NCBI GenBank assembly: GCA_027366195.1
Contig: DAHXKW010000024.1
Span: forward strand, 1-9,043
Length of the DNA: 9,043 bases
Direction: 5' to 3'
From: Alphaproteobacteria bacterium
Lineage (GTDB): Bacteria; Pseudomonadota; Alphaproteobacteria; G02398745; G023898745
Shown: one piece after another, positions 6,799 to 9,043 of the stretch
Numbering within the stretch: position 1 is the stretch's first letter
Layout: every line of letters begins with the position of its first letter
Position numbers and translations under genes: made by a program
Notes under the pieces: generated by a model
What the model saw: the letters and a program-made list of their open reading frames with translations, nothing else
What the model was told of the DNA's origin: nothing
The model's database searches: none

Positions 6799-9043
6799 AT
6801 GTTTTTACCAAATCGTACCGCAAAATGTGCACAAAAAAATTTGTTGTTGCTGTTTTTAGTTAGTCCTTTGTTTGTATCAAAATTATTTGCTGCTGAACCA
6901 GAACAAAAGGTGAGTGCCAGGCACAGTGCCTTAGGTTCTGATAGTTGTAGGTGGAGTAGTCGATCTACTACACCAGACCATTTAGATACATCTTTTACGC
7001 ATTTACTGCTTCAAGAAATACAGGCTTATCCTGGGTGGATATTTCAAGACAATCCTGGTGGAGGTGATTGTTTTTACTATGCTGTTGTTGATCAATTATA
7101 TATCAATCAGCACAGATTTTTAAATAATGATCTTAATATTAGAAATGGTATGAAGCCTCATAAAGCTTTAAGAGAAAGAATAGCTCCAGAAACAAGAGAT
7201 GGAGATTGGGCTGGTGACGATGAATTTAGATCATTAGTAAATTCATTTGATATAGTTTTGGCAGTTAGAACCCCGGGAGCAGAATATACTTATCATTATT
7301 TAGATGAAAGAAATGGAGCGTATACAGTCAAATCTCCAACAGATGATAAGCTGGCTCTACCAAGTAATAAATTAATAATCAAAATTGCTGCAACAGAAAA
7401 AAGTGGTGGGCATTTTGTTTCAGTTCGTCAGGAAAAACAAAAGCATGATCTTACAACAAGTTATGGCCGTATTTGTGCAGAGTTTGAAAAACCTGAAATA
7501 AAAGCTTTTTTCGAAACATCATTTGCAAACAGGGATATTGTTGCATTTTTAGGATGCACGGGGTCCGGTAAGAGTACACTGATAAATTATTTGGCATCAA
7601 TTGGATTAAAATTTGAAAACGGAAAGATTGTTTTAGCAAATTCGGAAGATCCACATGCAATGAAAATTGGGACTGAAGGAGGCAAATCAGAAACAAGGAT
7701 GCCGAAGATTATTGACTCAGAATTTGCAGAAAGAATGCAAATACCAGATTTTTGTGATTTTGCAGGATTTTTTGATACAGGAAACAGTGGAACAAATTCA
7801 AATACTGAGGGCAAATTAACCGCAGAAGAGCAGGATTTAGTTAACGCTTCTCTTACATATAAAATTTTACAATCTGCACAATCTTTACAATTTGTTGTAG
7901 TTACTAGTGATGCAGAAATCAGATCAGGCAGAGGAGAAAAGGTAAAAAAAGTACTTGATAAAATGCGTAAGATTTTTGGGAGAACTTATGATGATTTTTT
8001 TAATTCCAGTATCCTTGTCTTGACCGGAGCGCAAGAGGATAACCCACAAGAACAATTCAACATTTATTCTGGATTCTGTGATGAAGCAGTACGGAGAAAT
8101 TTAGAAAATTGGAATGCTAATAAACGTTTCTTTTGTACATTAACTCCTGCTATTAATAAAAAACAAATATCGGAAGAAGAGCGCCCTAGGATACTTGAAG
8201 CATTTGAGAATTTACCATCAATTCCTCGTGGGAAATTAGAGTTAGCTCAGGGGGCAATTGCTTCTAGTATAGAAGTAGATTCATTTTTGAAGGATATATA
8301 CGCTGATTTTATGCATCAAGAAATTCTTTTTTATCAGAAACTTAATTTTGAAAATTTAGAAATATGTAAAGAACACTTATCAACATTTCGCAATCCAAGT
8401 CAATTTTGGGTTTCTTTTGGGGAAAAATTAGGAGGACATCCAGCAATTAAGCTCTTTCTGGGAATGAATCGTGAGGTTTTTCAAACAACGTTTAGAGACT
8501 TTAAAGATAATCAAATAAGGTGGCTAGAAGGACGAGAAAAAGAAATTGCACACCAAGTTAAAAACTTTTGTACTCGTTATGCAGAAGAAGAAACTACAAA
8601 GTTTTTTGAATCATATGTTCAAGAAATTGAAAAAAGGGTCCAATCTAGCACTCCTTGTGGTTCTGTTATCGAAAGGATTAGAAGTTTCATCGTTGATGAA
8701 AAAATAAGCGGAGTAGAGGAATGGACAATTCAAGATTGCGAAGAAGCACTTAGAATTTTACCTCATGAGTCTGCTTTAACACGTGATTTTTCAAGAGAAT
8801 TAGAAACTACAATTCGATCGAGAATCTCTGCTGGTCCATTAGGAGGAATTCAAAAATTCAGCACTAAAAAAGCTATTGAAGATGAACAGAGCAGATTAAC
8901 CGGTCTTCAACAGGAATTTAAAGTAAAAATTCAACGTGGAGATTTACGAGAAAAAATAGCGGATAAATGTAACAAAGATTTTCCATCTGATCGTATTATT
9001 CAGGAGGTTTTAGATTCGTTTAGAGAAAAAAATGAAAAAAGAA
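6799..9043 (+). CDS. Exported OTU-like cysteine protease fused to a P-loop GTPase, C-terminus beyond window
   Basis: 748 codons are visible with no stop. A Sec-type signal peptide (LLLLFLVSPLFVSKLFAA, residues 15-32) precedes an OTU-like domain at about 78-210: GGGDCFYYAVVDQL with nucleophile candidate C91, WAGDDEFRSLVNSFDIVLAV (137-156) as in the OTU core, and H205 in GGHFVSV as the general base. A GTPase-like domain starts at about 245: P-loop GCTGSGKST (252-260, K258), a DxxG switch in CDFAGFFDT (320-327), TSDAEIRSGRGEK (369-381) and a strand with LTGAQED (408-414) where N/TKxD is expected. The rest is helical and charged, perhaps partly coiled coil. ATG 6799 has AAAAGG eight bases upstream. 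The family is not recognised; the GTPase most resembles septin/AIG1/dynamin-like proteins. OTU domains usually cleave ubiquitin chains, which points to a host-directed effector. It is transcribed away from the NB-ARC/protease operon. Confidence 0.75.
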   Translation, partial: MFLPNRTAKCAQKNLLLLFLVSPLFVSKLFAAEPEQKVSARHSALGSDSCRWSSRSTTPDHLDTSFTHLLLQEIQAYPGWIFQDNPGGGDCFYYAVVDQLYINQHRFLNNDLNIRNGMKPHKALRERIAPETRDGDWAGDDEFRSLVNSFDIVLAVRTPGAEYTYHYLDERNGAYTVKSPTDDKLALPSNKLIIKIAATEKSGGHFVSVRQEKQKHDLTTSYGRICAEFEKPEIKAFFETSFANRDIVAFLGCTGSGKSTLINYLASIGLKFENGKIVLANSEDPHAMKIGTEGGKSETRMPKIIDSEFAERMQIPDFCDFAGFFDTGNSGTNSNTEGKLTAEEQDLVNASLTYKILQSAQSLQFVVVTSDAEIRSGRGEKVKKVLDKMRKIFGRTYDDFFNSSILVLTGAQEDNPQEQFNIYSGFCDEAVRRNLENWNANKRFFCTLTPAINKKQISEEERPRILEAFENLPSIPRGKLELAQGAIASSIEVDSFLKDIYADFMHQEILFYQKLNFENLEICKEHLSTFRNPSQFWVSFGEKLGGHPAIKLFLGMNREVFQTTFRDFKDNQIRWLEGREKEIAHQVKNFCTRYAEEETTKFFESYVQEIEKRVQSSTPCGSVIERIRSFIVDEKISGVEEWTIQDCEEALRILPHESALTRDFSRELETTIRSRISAGPLGGIQKFSTKKAIEDEQSRLTGLQQEFKVKIQRGDLREKIADKCNKDFPSDRIIQEVLDSFREKNEKR

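Noticed and set aside
1141..6972. 12-base inverted match TGTAGTAGATCG (1141-1152) and CGATCTACTACA (6961-6972)
   Set aside because: It does not extend beyond 12 bases, one copy lies inside the OTU gene, and a few such pairs are expected by chance in 9 kb.
7451..7814. Minus-strand frames of 75-81 codons inside the GTPase region
   Set aside because: They are antisense to the P-loop coding region and have no recognisable protein features.
1..9043. CRISPR arrays, tRNA or rRNA genes
   Set aside because: I saw no regularly spaced repeats, cloverleaf sequences or rRNA motifs on either strand.

Overview
The window is AT-rich bacterial DNA. It splits into a scrambled insertion-sequence zone (about 1-1160) and a cluster of three large genes with eukaryote-like domains (about 1167-9043). 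Sel1 repeats, an NB-ARC/TPR protein, an OTU-type cysteine protease fused to a GTPase, and layered IS remnants are together typical of bacteria that live inside amoebae or other eukaryotic cells, such as Holosporales-type alphaproteobacteria, Legionella-like bacteria or similar symbionts. The sequence alone does not fix the taxon.

Left zone. Positions 1-141 (minus strand) are the 5' end of an IS3-family element with the start of orfA; it runs off the window. Next come a possible second IS3-type end (142-245), the N-terminal stump of an IS110-family transposase (246-386) and the non-coding leader of that IS110 element (387-593). A small membrane protein of DUF2628 type (594-1034) follows. Its start codon lies exactly on the terminus of another IS3 remnant (1034-1139), which keeps a terminal inverted repeat and the last residues of OrfB.

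Right zone. Two minus-strand genes look like an operon with a gap of about 52 bases. The first (3208-6579) encodes a LuxR/GerE-type helix-turn-helix, a hydrophobic helix, an NB-ARC STAND ATPase domain and a long TPR array. The second (1167-3155) encodes a signal-peptide-bearing V8/trypsin-like serine protease followed by Sel1 repeats. Divergently, from 6799 to beyond the window end, a signal-peptide-bearing protein carries an OTU-like cysteine protease domain followed by a P-loop GTPase domain and a long helical region. The 219-base divergent spacer holds promoter-like elements and a short dyad.

Taken together, the right zone could be a regulated effector locus: a STAND/TPR regulator co-transcribed with an exported protease and facing an exported deubiquitinase-like GTPase. 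The domain calls rest on visible motifs. The idea that the three act together is inference from layout.
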